DNA of 64,000 bases. It comes from Amycolatopsis thermophila (lineage in GTDB: Bacteria; Actinomycetota; Actinomycetes; Mycobacteriales; Pseudonocardiaceae). Made by a program: the position numbers and the translations under genes. This document shows, one piece after another, positions 43,219 to 51,625 of the stretch; position 1 is the first letter of the stretch, and each line of letters starts with the position of its first letter. The stretch covers positions 2,356,001-2,420,000 of the forward strand of contig NZ_JAUSUT010000001.1 of assembly GCF_030814215.1 (NCBI RefSeq), given 5' to 3'. Below the pieces are notes generated by a model that was not told the origin of the DNA, ran no database searches, and was given only the letters and a program-made list of their open reading frames with translations.

Positions 43219-44048
43219 ACGCTTTCGTAGGCCTGGGCGAGCTCGGCGTGGATCGCCGTCGAGTCGGGCAGCGGCGTGCCGTCCAGCGTGTGCACGCGGG
43301 TGAGCTTGCGCACCGAGGACGACAGGAAGACGCCGTCCGCGGAGGTCAGGTCGGCGGCCCGGATCGGCTCGATCTTGGTCGACCACCCGGCTCGCTCGGC
43401 GCCGCGGAACACGGCGGCCTGCGTGGTGCCGGGCAGGATCCCGATCGCCGGTGGCGGCGTGTACAGCGTGCGGTCCTTCGCCACGATCACGTTCGACGTC
43501 GGGCCCTCCAGGACCGAACCGTCGGTCGCCGTGAAGATCACGTCCGCGGCACCGCGGCGGTCCGCCTCGCGCACCGCGGCCATGTTGATCGCGTACGACA
43601 GCGACTTCGCGCCCAGCAGCAGCCAGGGCGCGCGCTCGGCGAGGCCCGGGTCGATGCCGCGTTCGAGGGTCACCACGGCGACGCCGTCCCGGCGCGCCGC
43701 GAACACCTTCGGGTCGATTTCGAGGCCGAGCGCGAAGGCGGTCGGCTCGCCCGCCGGGTCGACCCCGCGCGTGTAGACGAGCTTGAGCGCGAACTCGCCG
43801 CCGGTCCAGTTGTCGATCACCGTGCGCGTGGCGCGCTGCCACGCCTCGTCGTCCGGTTCCGGCAGCTCGAGCATGGACGCCGAACGGGCCAGCCGGTCCA
43901 GGTGCGGGCGCAGCTCGCGGGGTTCGCCGTCGGCGACCAGGACCGTTTCGAAGACCCCGTCGCCGCGCATCAGACCGAGGTCTTCGACGCGGATGTGGGG
44001 TGCGTCGGGGTCGGCCACGGTCCCGTTCAGGAAAGCGAGTACGCGCAT
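43209..44048 (-). CDS. pabC: Class IV aminotransferase, probable aminodeoxychorismate lyase
   Basis: This 279-residue PLP enzyme has the fold-type IV pattern: GLMRGDGVFETVLV near the N-terminus, the PLP Lys in LLGAKSLSYAINM, SVLEGPTSNVIV and GILPGTTQAAVF. It probably makes p-aminobenzoate for folate, as assumed for mycobacterial Rv0812, which has the same neighbours; branched-chain or D-amino-acid aminotransferase activity cannot be excluded. It is divergent from ygfZ with only 30 bp between and appears leaderless. Confidence 0.83.
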   Translation of the reverse strand: MRVLAFLNGTVADPDAPHIRVEDLGLMRGDGVFETVLVADGEPRELRPHLDRLARSASMLELPEPDDEAWQRATRTVIDNWTGGEFALKLVYTRGVDPAGEPTAFALGLEIDPKVFAARRDGVAVVTLERGIDPGLAERAPWLLLGAKSLSYAINMAAVREADRRGAADVIFTATDGSVLEGPTSNVIVAKDRTLYTPPPAIGILPGTTQAAVFRGAERAGWSTKIEPIRAADLTSADGVFLSSSVRKLTRVHTLDGTPLPDSTAIHAELAQAYESVYA

Positions 44049-44054
44049 GCGGTC

Positions 44055-44072
44055 ACCGTACTCACCTAACAT
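44055..44072. promoter_or_regulatory. Back-to-back leaderless promoters of pabC and ygfZ
   Basis: On the minus strand TACGGT (44055-44060) lies 6 bp before ATG 44048. On the plus strand TAACAT (44067-44072) lies 6 bp before ATG 44079. The two genes are 30 bp apart, so each -35 region must lie in or near the other gene's start. Confidence 0.55.
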
Positions 44073-44078
44073 CGGGTC

Positions 44079-45206
44079 ATGCCGCTCGTTTCTCCGCTCC
44101 TCGCCGCGCCGGGCGCCGTCGCGCCGCCGGACGACCACCCCGAGCAGGGCGTGCCCTGGCACTGGGGCGACCCGTTCGCCGAGCAGCGCACCGCCGCGCG
44201 CAGCGTCGCCGTGGTCGACCGCTCGCACCGCGAGGTGCTGAAGGTGACCGGGCCCGAGCGCCTGTCCTGGCTGCACCTGGTGATCTCGCAGCACGTGACC
44301 GAGCTCGCCGAGGGCACCGGCACCGAGGCGCTGGTGCTGGACAGCCACGGTCACGTCGACACCCACATGGTCGTCGCGCACGTCGGCGACGCGGTCCACC
44401 TGGACACCGATCCGGAGCCGCGGGTCACCAGCGCGCTGCCCAAGGGCGGCAAGCAGACGCTGCGCGAGTACCTCGAGGCGATGAAGTTCTGGTCGCAGGT
44501 CGAGATCGCGGACGTGACCGGTGAGCTCGCGATCCTCACCCTCCTGGGTCCGGAGGCCGGCCGGATCCTGTCCACTCTGGACATCTCACTCGGCACCGAG
44601 CCGTACCGCGTGGTGCCCTTCGACGGGGGTTTCGCCCGTCGCATGCCGTGGCCCGGCCGGTCCAGCGTGGACCTGGTGGTGCCGCGTGACGACCTGCCGG
44701 AGTGGTGGCGCCGCATCACCGACGCCGGCGCCCGCCCGGCCGGGACGTGGGCGTTCGACGCGTTGCGCGTCGAGTCGCTGCGGCCGCGCCTAGGCGTCGA
44801 CACCGACGAGAAGACCATCCCGCACGAGGTGAACTGGATCGGCAGCGCCGCGCACGTCGCGAAGGGCTGCTACCGCGGGCAGGAGACGGTGGCGAAGGTG
44901 TTCAACGTCGGCCGCCCGCCGCGGCGGATGGTGCTGCTGCACCTCGACGGCTCGCCGGAGATCTACCCGGAGACCGGCGACCCGGTGAAGCTGGGCGAGC
45001 GGGTGGTCGGCCGGGTCGGCAGCGTCGCCCAGCACCACGAGCTCGGCCCGATCGCGCTCGCCCTGCTCAAGCGGTCCGCGCCGGTCGACGCCGAGCTGCT
45101 CGCGGGCGACGAGGACCGGGTGGTCCAGGCCGCGGTCGACCCCGATTCGGTGCCGCCCGAGGGTGCCGCGCCCGGCCGGGAGGCCGCCGCGCGCCTGCGC
45201 GGCTGA
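44079..45206 (+). CDS. ygfZ: YgfZ/GcvT-like folate-binding protein
   Basis: This 375-residue protein has the GcvT/YgfZ fold and the YgfZ signature KGCYRGQETVAKVFNVGRPP near residue 265, with the key Cys. YgfZ helps assemble or repair some iron-sulfur enzymes in a folate-dependent way. Its neighbour encodes an enzyme of p-aminobenzoate/folate synthesis, which fits. ATG 44079 lies 6 bp after TAACAT and has no ribosome site. Confidence 0.9.
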   Translation: MPLVSPLLAAPGAVAPPDDHPEQGVPWHWGDPFAEQRTAARSVAVVDRSHREVLKVTGPERLSWLHLVISQHVTELAEGTGTEALVLDSHGHVDTHMVVAHVGDAVHLDTDPEPRVTSALPKGGKQTLREYLEAMKFWSQVEIADVTGELAILTLLGPEAGRILSTLDISLGTEPYRVVPFDGGFARRMPWPGRSSVDLVVPRDDLPEWWRRITDAGARPAGTWAFDALRVESLRPRLGVDTDEKTIPHEVNWIGSAAHVAKGCYRGQETVAKVFNVGRPPRRMVLLHLDGSPEIYPETGDPVKLGERVVGRVGSVAQHHELGPIALALLKRSAPVDAELLAGDEDRVVQAAVDPDSVPPEGAAPGREAAARLRG

Positions 45207-45235
45207 CCGCACCCGGCCTGGCGCCGGGGCCGGGC

Positions 45236-45814
45236 ATGGAGCACTATGTCCCGGTGATCGAAGTCCGGCCGGGCGGGCGCCGTCGCATCGACCGTGTCCT
45301 GAACCCCGGCTACGTGCGGGGCCTCGCCGACCTGTCGCTCGGGCAGCTGCGCGAGCGCCGCGACGAGGCTGCCCAGGAGGAGACCGATCTCTCCTACCTG
45401 CGCCGTCTGCTGCACGCGCGGATCGACATCGTGCGGGCCGAGCAGGAGCGTCGCCGCTCGGGTGGCGGCAGCATCGTCGACCAGCTGGCCGCGATCCTGT
45501 CCGACAACGCGCTGCGGCCCGCCCGCGGCTCGGGCCGGTACCAGCAGCTGGAGCCCTCGCGCGCCGGAGAGTACCGGCGCCAGGCGGAGGCGCTGGTGGG
45601 CAACGCGGACCTGACCGACGTGGGCGCCCTGTCCGACGAGAAGCTGGCCGCCACCCTCGACGACTACCGCGGCGAGGAGGCCTCGGTGTCCCGGCGGCGC
45701 CGCGAGGTGCAGGACGTGGTCGACCAGCTGAACGCCGAGATCGCCGCCCGCTACGCGAAGGGCTCCGCCAGCGTCGACGACCTCCTGGCCGCCGAGCGCG
45801 CCGACGACGCCTAG
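45236..45814 (+). CDS. RsiG-type anti-sigma factor with c-di-GMP motif
   Basis: This 192-residue helical protein resembles RsiG, the c-di-GMP-dependent anti-sigma factor for WhiG in Streptomyces. RRIDRVLNPGYVRGL is typical of the N-terminus. The ligand motif E(X)3S(X)2R(X)3Q(X)3D is complete in helix two (Glu148, Ser152, Arg155, Gln159, Asp163). The first helix has the same pattern with His for Gln (Glu49, Ser53, Arg56, His60, Asp64). It probably binds a WhiG-like sigma factor, which would be elsewhere on the chromosome. It is 29 bp after ygfZ. Confidence 0.8.
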   Translation: MEHYVPVIEVRPGGRRRIDRVLNPGYVRGLADLSLGQLRERRDEAAQEETDLSYLRRLLHARIDIVRAEQERRRSGGGSIVDQLAAILSDNALRPARGSGRYQQLEPSRAGEYRRQAEALVGNADLTDVGALSDEKLAATLDDYRGEEASVSRRRREVQDVVDQLNAEIAARYAKGSASVDDLLAAERADDA

Positions 45815-46710
45815 TTGAAGTGCTCCCGGGCCGCCAGCTCGGACCAGTGGTCCCGCAGCCCGGTGAACAGCTCCGCGATCTGCTCGACATCGCCGGAGCG
45901 CAGGGCGTCCATGATGCTGTGCACCTCTTCGGCGCTGGTGTCGGACTCCAGGATCGGGTCGGCGATCAGCTGCACCAGCCCGCCGTAGTCGAGTTCCACC
46001 GCCGACGCCGGGTCGAAGTTCGTCAGCCACCGCGCGGTCTCCGCCAGGATCCGCGCCGGGCCCGAGTCGCCGAGGGTCTCCTCCACCAGCTCCTGCGCCT
46101 CGGTCACCCGCTGGGTCGCGTCGCTCATCGCCACGCGCCACGACACCTCGCGCGCCGGGTCCTCCGGGCCCGAGCCCAGGTTCAGCCGCCGGTGCTTCGG
46201 GTCGACGAGGGCGAACCACGGCAGCGGCACGGTCCAGGTGGTGGACAGGACGTGCACCGCGGCCTGGGGCAGGTCGCCGAGCGCCGAGCTGGCCCTCGCC
46301 TTCAGCTTCTCCTCGCTCACCCCGATCGAGTCGATCACGGCGGAGTGCAGTGACGGGTGCGCGTCGCCGAGGAAGCTCACCAGCGCGGCGGCCGAGCGGG
46401 CGCGCACCTCCAGCGGGCACACGAGCGGGCCGGGGCCGACCGTCGCGCCGGTGTCCGTCGGGACGTCGGCCGGGTCGAGGAGGAGCACGTCCAGGTTGGG
46501 CAGCGCACGCCCGCCGGGCAACTCGCCCGGCAGCAACCGGACCGGGCTGGTGGTCTGTGACTTCAGCCACATGAGCTGCTCGCGCTCGGCGGCGGCCGCG
46601 CGGGTCAGCTGCGCCTGCTCGACCGCCCTCCGCAGCTGGGCGGGAGGAGGATCGCCGAACGCGGACAGGGGTTCATACACCCGGAGGTAGGCCACGAACG
46701 GTCGGAGCAC
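45811..46710 (-). CDS. Conserved protein of unknown function
   Basis: This protein of about 299 residues starts VLRPFVAYLRVYEPLSAFGD and has no signal peptide or membrane segment. Visible features are a helical segment rich in Glu/Gln (VEQAQLTRAAAAEREQLMWL), a beta-rich middle and an acidic helical C-terminus. I do not recognise a domain. It converges on the RsiG-like gene (4-bp overlap of stops) and is divergent from the DUF3073 gene. GTG 46710 was chosen by the first clear protein-like start; a farther GTG is possible. Confidence 0.72.
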   Translation of the reverse strand: MLRPFVAYLRVYEPLSAFGDPPPAQLRRAVEQAQLTRAAAAEREQLMWLKSQTTSPVRLLPGELPGGRALPNLDVLLLDPADVPTDTGATVGPGPLVCPLEVRARSAAALVSFLGDAHPSLHSAVIDSIGVSEEKLKARASSALGDLPQAAVHVLSTTWTVPLPWFALVDPKHRRLNLGSGPEDPAREVSWRVAMSDATQRVTEAQELVEETLGDSGPARILAETARWLTNFDPASAVELDYGGLVQLIADPILESDTSAEEVHSIMDALRSGDVEQIAELFTGLRDHWSELAAREHFN

Positions 46711-46908
46711 CGTTGAATCGTGGCACGTCGGCACCGGGCCGCGACCACCGACCGGTCCAATCGGGGGGACTGTCGTGACAAGCACACGAAGCCACGTCGC
46801 GTTGCACCCCTCGGACAGGGTACGGTGTCACCAGGAACCAATTGTCGAGACGATGCGGGGCCGCCGATTCCCCCGGCCGCCCCGTTCCCTGTGCGAGGGG
46901 GTCGAGCC

Positions 46909-47106
46909 ATGGGGCGCGGCCGGGCCAAGGCCAAGCAGACGAAGGTGGCGCGAGAGCTCAAGTACAGCACTCCCGACACAGATTTCGCTGCGCTTCAGCG
47001 CGAGCTGTCAGGACAGTCTTCGAATTCTCATCCTCATGAAGAGGACGAGAAGTACGAGGACCCGTACGACCCGTACGCCGACGAGTACGACGACTACCGT
47101 CGTTGA
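46909..47106 (+). CDS. DUF3073 family protein
   Basis: This 65-residue protein starts MGRGRAKAKQTKVARELKYS and ends in a very acidic, Tyr-rich tail (YEDPYDPYADEYDDY). The basic head plus acidic tail is the DUF3073 family, nearly universal in actinobacteria and usually next to purM/purF, as in mycobacterial Rv0810c. Function unknown. A long hairpin terminator follows. Confidence 0.92.
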   Translation: MGRGRAKAKQTKVARELKYSTPDTDFAALQRELSGQSSNSHPHEEDEKYEDPYDPYADEYDDYRR

Positions 47107-47115
47107 CGTTTGACC

Positions 47116-47164
47116 AGCACACGAGGGTGGGTTCGGCCCGGACCGGAACCCGCCCTCGTGTGCT
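47116..47164 (+). terminator. Hairpin terminator after the DUF3073 gene
   Basis: AGCACACGAGGGTGGGTTC pairs with GAACCCGCCCTCGTGTGCT over 19 positions with one G-T pair, around an 11-base loop. Confidence 0.8.
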
Positions 47165-47203
47165 GTGTCATGCCTCGTCGAGCGTCGAAGTTGGAGAGGT
47201 GCG

Positions 47204-48064
47204 ATGGCGGACATCCAACGGGTGGGCGTGGTCGGAGCCGGGTTGATGGGCTCCGGGATCGCCGAGGTGCACGCACGAGCCGGTGCGGACGTGGCGGTCA
47301 CCGAGGTGAGCCGGCCGGCGCTGGACGCCGGGCGGGCCCGCATCGAGAAGTCGCTGCAGCGTGCGGTGAAGGCGGGCAAGCTGACCGCCGAGGACGCCGA
47401 CGCGGCTCTCGGGCGGCTCACGTTCACCACCGACGTCGGCTCCTTCGCCGACCGCGACCTCGTGATCGAGGCCGTGATCGAGCAGGAGCAGGCCAAGGTC
47501 GAGGTGTTCCGCTCGCTGGACAAGATCGTCGAGCGGCCGGACGCGATCTTCGCCTCGAACACCTCCTCCATCCCGATCATGAAGCTGGGCATGGCCACCG
47601 GCCGCCCCCAGCAGGTGGTCGGCATGCACTTCTTCAACCCGGTCCCGGTGCTGCCGCTGGTCGAGCTCGTGCCGTCGCTGCTGACGGGCGAGGAGACGAT
47701 CAAGCGCGCGGACGAGCACGTCACCGGCGCGCTCGGCAAGACCGTGATCCGGTCGCAGGACCGCGCCGGGTTCATCGTGAACGCGCTGCTGGTGCCGTAC
47801 CTGCTGTCGGCGATCCGGATGGTCGAGTCCGGCTTCGCGTCGGCCGAGGACATCGACCGCGGCATGGAGCTGGGCACCGCGCACCCGATGGGTCCGCTGC
47901 GCCTGTCCGACCTGATCGGCCTGGACACCGTCAAGGCGATCGCGGAGTCGATGTACGAGGAGTTCAAGGAACCCCTCTACTCGCCGCCGCCGCTGCTGCT
48001 GCGCATGGTCGACGCCGGGCTGCTCGGCAAGAAGAGCGGCCGCGGCTTCCACTCCTACAGCTGA
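47204..48064 (+). CDS. fadB2: 3-hydroxyacyl-CoA (3-hydroxybutyryl-CoA) dehydrogenase
   Basis: This 286-residue enzyme has the NAD-binding start RVGVVGAGLMGSGIAEVHAR, FASNTSSIPIMKLGMATGRP, the catalytic His in GMHFFNPVPVLPLVELVPS, and the C-terminal dimer domain with DRAGFIVNALLVPYL and GLDTVKAIAE. It oxidises (S)-3-hydroxyacyl-CoA to 3-oxoacyl-CoA, as mycobacterial FadB2. ATG 47204 follows GGAGAGGT. It is 2 bp from the next gene, so they form an operon. Confidence 0.93.
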   Translation: MADIQRVGVVGAGLMGSGIAEVHARAGADVAVTEVSRPALDAGRARIEKSLQRAVKAGKLTAEDADAALGRLTFTTDVGSFADRDLVIEAVIEQEQAKVEVFRSLDKIVERPDAIFASNTSSIPIMKLGMATGRPQQVVGMHFFNPVPVLPLVELVPSLLTGEETIKRADEHVTGALGKTVIRSQDRAGFIVNALLVPYLLSAIRMVESGFASAEDIDRGMELGTAHPMGPLRLSDLIGLDTVKAIAESMYEEFKEPLYSPPPLLLRMVDAGLLGKKSGRGFHSYS

Positions 48065-48066
48065 TC

Positions 48067-48957
48067 GTGGACGAGCCACTGCGCGTCGGGCTGGTCGGCG
48101 CGGGTCCGTGGGCCCGCACCGTGCACGCGCCCGGACTGGCGGACCACCCCTCGACCCGGATGACCGCGGTGTTCACCCGTCGCGCTGAGGCCGGCCGGGA
48201 GCTGGCCCGGCCCTACGACGCCGAGGTGTGCACCAGCCTGGACGAGCTGCTCGGCCAGGTCGACGCGGTCGCGTTCGCGGTGCCGCCGGCCTTGCAGGCG
48301 GAGCTGGCCGTCGAGGCGGTCAAGGCCGGCAAGCACGTGATCCTGGAGAAACCGGTCGCGGCGGACGTCGCGGGCGCCGAGCGGCTGGCGGACGCCGTGT
48401 CCGCGGCCGGTGTCGCGAGCCTGGTCGTGCTGACCCTGCGCTACGCGACGTCCACCCGGGACTGGCTGGCCGGTCTCGCCGCGACGGGCGGCTGGACCGG
48501 TGGCGGGGTGCGGTGGCTGTCCGGCGGTCTGCTCGGCGGTCCGTACTCGGCGTCCCCGTGGCGCCAGGAGGACGGCGGCACGCTGGCCGACGTCGGCCCG
48601 CACGCGTTCGACCTGCTGGACGCCGCGCTCGGCACGATCCGGCGGGTGGCCTCCGCGCACCGCGGCCCGAACGACCTGTGGCACGTGGTGTTCGAGCACG
48701 AGGGCGGGGCGCTGAGTTCGGCGACCCTGTCGCTGCGGCTGCCGATGCGCCCGACGGTCACCGAGGTGGCCGTCTACGGCGAGCACGGGTACCGCACGCT
48801 GGGCCGCAAGGAGGGCGGCGCGGGTCAGTCGTACACCGCGCTGCTGGACGACTTCGCGGCGATGATCGACACCGGCACGACCTCCCACCCCTGCGACGTC
48901 CACCGCGGCCTGCACCTCCAGCGCCTGCTGGAGAGCGCACTCGCACTGGCCAGGTAG
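48067..48957 (+). CDS. Gfo/Idh/MocA family oxidoreductase
   Basis: This 296-residue protein has the dinucleotide-binding start RVGLVGAGPWARTVHAPGL, the family's EKPVAADVAGAERLADAV stretch, and a C-terminal alpha/beta domain with GGTLADVGPHAFDLLDAALG. It probably oxidises or reduces a sugar or cyclitol-like substrate with NAD(P). It starts 2 bp after fadB2, though no functional link between the two is obvious. Confidence 0.87.
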   Translation: MDEPLRVGLVGAGPWARTVHAPGLADHPSTRMTAVFTRRAEAGRELARPYDAEVCTSLDELLGQVDAVAFAVPPALQAELAVEAVKAGKHVILEKPVAADVAGAERLADAVSAAGVASLVVLTLRYATSTRDWLAGLAATGGWTGGGVRWLSGGLLGGPYSASPWRQEDGGTLADVGPHAFDLLDAALGTIRRVASAHRGPNDLWHVVFEHEGGALSSATLSLRLPMRPTVTEVAVYGEHGYRTLGRKEGGAGQSYTALLDDFAAMIDTGTTSHPCDVHRGLHLQRLLESALALAR

Positions 48958-48972
48958 TACCGGCGCGGCCGG

Positions 48973-49941
48973 TCACCGTTCGCCGGGGGCGTCGGCAATC
49001 GCGGCGATGCGCTGCGCCAGCCGGGCCGCCGCGTCCCGCAGCTCCGGCGGCTCCAGCACGTCCGCTTCGAAACCGAGCCGGGCCACGTGCACGGCCAGCC
49101 AGTCCAGCTCGTCCCCGCCGGCGGTCAGCACGCACCACCCGTCGCCGTCGTCCTCGACGCGCCCCACCTGCGGCGGCACCAGGTCCCGCACCTCGCCGGC
49201 CGTCGCGTGCAGCCGCACCCGGGCCAGGTACCGGTACGGCGCCGCCGTCACCGACCGCTGGACGTACGTCACCGGGTCCGGGTGCTCCCGCGGCCGGAAC
49301 CGCCAGGTCGTGGCCGCCACCTCGCGCATCCGGTCCAGCCGGAAGGTGCGCCAGTCGTCGCGGCCGGTGTCCCACGCCATCAGGTACCAGCGGCGGTTCG
49401 TGGCGACCATCCGCACCGGCTCGACCGTCCGCTCCTCCTCGTCGCCGCGGCGGGCGGTGTACCGGAACCGCACCCGCACCGCGTCGCGGCAGGCCCGCGC
49501 GAGCGTCATCAGCAGCTCGGCGTCGATCTCGACGCCGGGGCGCAGGAGGGTTTCGGTCGCGCCCTGCACCGCCCGCACCTCCGCGCGCAGCCGCGGCGGC
49601 ATCACCTGGTCCAGCTTCGCGAGTGCCCGCAGCGCCGCTTCGCCGGCGCCGGCGATCGTGCCGCCCGAGGCCATCCGCAGCGAAACCGCCGTCGCGATCG
49701 CCTCCTCGTCGTCGAGGAGCAGCGGCGGCAGGCGGGTGCCCGCACCCAGCTGGTACCCGCCGCCGACCCCCGCCGTCGCCTGCACCGGGTAGCCGACCGC
49801 ACGCAACCGCTCCACGTCCCGCCGCACCGACCGGTCCGTGACGCCCAGCTCCGCGGCCAGTTCAGCAGCCGTCCACGACGGCCGCCGTTGCAGCAGCGCC
49901 AGCAGCCGCAACACCCGCTCGGTGGTCGCTTCCACGCTCAT
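48973..49941 (-). CDS. WYL-domain transcriptional regulator
   Basis: This 322-residue regulator has an N-terminal HTH-11 (RVLRLLALLQRRPSWTAAEL, then GVTDRSVRRDVERLRAVGYP), a WYL domain with RRWYLMAWDTGRDDWRTFRL, and a C-terminal WCX-like extension. WYL domains sense nucleic-acid or nucleotide ligands in many bacterial regulators. It is divergent from the DinB gene, and GTTCC-N9-GGAAC (49951-49969) in the gap may be its operator. Confidence 0.88.
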   Translation of the reverse strand: MSVEATTERVLRLLALLQRRPSWTAAELAAELGVTDRSVRRDVERLRAVGYPVQATAGVGGGYQLGAGTRLPPLLLDDEEAIATAVSLRMASGGTIAGAGEAALRALAKLDQVMPPRLRAEVRAVQGATETLLRPGVEIDAELLMTLARACRDAVRVRFRYTARRGDEEERTVEPVRMVATNRRWYLMAWDTGRDDWRTFRLDRMREVAATTWRFRPREHPDPVTYVQRSVTAAPYRYLARVRLHATAGEVRDLVPPQVGRVEDDGDGWCVLTAGGDELDWLAVHVARLGFEADVLEPPELRDAAARLAQRIAAIADAPGER

Positions 49942-50002
49942 GCCGGAAGCGTTCCACAGATCGCGGAACGAAGCTGTCCGCTATCTGCGCCAGGCTGACC
50001 TC

Positions 50003-50566
50003 ATGAATTGGAACCCGCTGCTGCGCGAGCAGATCACCTGGCACTGGACGAACCAGCTGCGCGACCGCCTGGAGGGTCTCACCGACGACGAGTACTTCTG
50101 GGAACCGGCGCCCGGCTCGTGGAACGTGCGCCCCCGTGGCACGAGCACCGCGCCGGTGCAGGCCGGATCCGGAGCGATGACCATCGACTTCGCGTTCCCG
50201 CAGCCCGACCCGGCGCCGTTCACGACGATCGCGTGGCGTCTCGGGCACGTGATCGTGGGCGTGCTCGCGATGCGCAACGCCAGTCACTTCGGCCGCACCC
50301 CGACCGACTACCAGTCCTTCGAGTACGCGGCGACCGCGAAGGACGCGCTGGCCCAGCTCGACGCCGAATACGCCGCCTGGGTGGATGGCGTGGAATCCCT
50401 CGGCGAAGCCGGGCTCGCGCGTCCGGCCGGCGAGGCGGAGGGGCCGTTCGCCGGGTATCCGATGGGGGCGCTGGTGCTGCACATCAACCGCGAGCTGATC
50501 CACCACCTGTCCGAGGTGTGCCTGCTGCGCGACCTCTACCTGCACACCCGGCGGGGGGCGAGCTGA
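50003..50566 (+). CDS. DinB-family four-helix protein
   Basis: This 187-residue protein belongs to the DinB/mycothiol-type four-helix-bundle family: WHWTNQLRDRLEGLTDDEYF, the metal-ligand region TTIAWRLGHVIVG (His) and VLHINRELIHHLSEVCLLRD with a second His pair. Many are mycothiol-dependent enzymes; the substrate here is unknown. It is 1 bp from the VOC gene and divergent from the WYL regulator. Confidence 0.85.
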   Translation: MNWNPLLREQITWHWTNQLRDRLEGLTDDEYFWEPAPGSWNVRPRGTSTAPVQAGSGAMTIDFAFPQPDPAPFTTIAWRLGHVIVGVLAMRNASHFGRTPTDYQSFEYAATAKDALAQLDAEYAAWVDGVESLGEAGLARPAGEAEGPFAGYPMGALVLHINRELIHHLSEVCLLRDLYLHTRRGAS

Positions 50567-50567
50567 G

Positions 50568-51005
50568 ATGGCGCGCGAAGTCCAGGTCACGTTCGACTGC
50601 GCCGACCCGGGCCGGCTCGCGGAGTTCTGGGCCGAGGCCCTCGGCTACCGGCTGCAGGCCCCGCCCCCGGGCTTCGACTCGTGGGAGCAGGCCCTGGAGG
50701 CGATGGGTGTGCCACCCGAGCGCCGCAACGCCGCGTCGGCGGTGGTCGACCCGGACGGCGCCGGCCCGCGGCTGTTCTTCCAGCGGGTGCCGGAGGGCAA
50801 GCAGGTGAAGAACCGGCTGCACGTCGACGTCCGCGCCGCCCCGGGACTCCAGGGCGAGGAGCGGATGGCGGCATTGGAAGCGGAGGCCGAACGGCTCGTC
50901 GCGCACGGCGCCACGCGCCTGAAGCGGTTCGAGCCGGAGCCCCCGCTCGCGTTCGGGCACATCGTCATGGCCGACCCCGAGGGCAACGAGTTCTGCCTGG
51001 ACTAG
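50568..51005 (+). CDS. VOC family (glyoxalase-like) protein
   Basis: This 145-residue protein is a VOC protein of the same group as the one at 19182: DCADPGRLAEFWAEALGYRL, FQRVPEGKQVKNRLHVDVRA and ADPEGNEFCLD. It lies 1 bp after the DinB gene, so DinB and VOC are made together, presumably under the WYL regulator. The substrate is unknown. Confidence 0.85.
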   Translation: MAREVQVTFDCADPGRLAEFWAEALGYRLQAPPPGFDSWEQALEAMGVPPERRNAASAVVDPDGAGPRLFFQRVPEGKQVKNRLHVDVRAAPGLQGEERMAALEAEAERLVAHGATRLKRFEPEPPLAFGHIVMADPEGNEFCLD

Positions 51006-51187
51006 CCGATGCCGTGCGTCCGGGAGGCCGGCCGGCGCGGGACCGTCAGTGGTCGTTGTAGAACGTTGTGGACCATGACTTCGGCGGGGTGACCGTTCGC
51101 CATCGGCGATCATCGAAAGCTGGTGCGGAAGCTGCTGCGGCCGCGCGAAGTACGGGGTCGGTACGGGTGGTCCCGGGACCGGATCGG

Positions 51188-51625
51188 CTAGTCGTCGAAC
51201 CGGCCCCGGCGGCCGCGCTTCACGTCGCCCCGGCGTTTCTTCTCCGCGAGCCGCCGCTCCTTGGCGCCCCGCGACGGTTTGGTGGGGCGCCGGGGTGGGG
51301 GCGGGGGCGCGGAGGCCGACCGCAGCACCGCGACCAGGCGTTCGCGGGCCGCCTCGCGGTTGGCCAACTGGGCGCGGTACTCGCTCGCGGCGATCGTCAG
51401 CACCCCGTCCACCAGCCGGGACCGCAGCCGCTCCAGCAGGCGCGGCCGAAGGTCGTCCGGGATCGCCGGGGAACGCGCCACGTCGAAGGACAGCTCGACC
51501 CGCGAGTCGGTGGTGTTCACACCCTGCCCACCCGGTCCCGACGAGCGCGAGAACCGTTCGCGCAGCTCGGCGGCCGGGATCACCAGCCGCCGGGAAACGT
51601 GCAGATCAGAACCGGGGGTGGTCAC
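51188..51625 (-). CDS. arfB: Ribosome-rescue peptidyl-tRNA hydrolase ArfB
   Basis: This 145-residue protein has the release-factor GGQ motif in RSSGPGGQGVNTTDSRVELS and the basic, Lys/Arg-rich C-terminal tail (KKRRGDVKRGRRGR) that enters the mRNA channel, both typical of ArfB (YaeJ). It frees ribosomes stalled on broken mRNAs. Its GTG start overlaps the end of purM by 20 bp, so the two are coupled. Confidence 0.93.
   Translation of the reverse strand: MTTPGSDLHVSRRLVIPAAELRERFSRSSGPGGQGVNTTDSRVELSFDVARSPAIPDDLRPRLLERLRSRLVDGVLTIAASEYRAQLANREAARERLVAVLRSASAPPPPPRRPTKPSRGAKERRLAEKKRRGDVKRGRRGRFDD

Noticed and set aside
51006..51187. Gap between the VOC gene and arfB
   Set aside because: I looked for a short gene, an RNA and a hairpin and saw nothing convincing.
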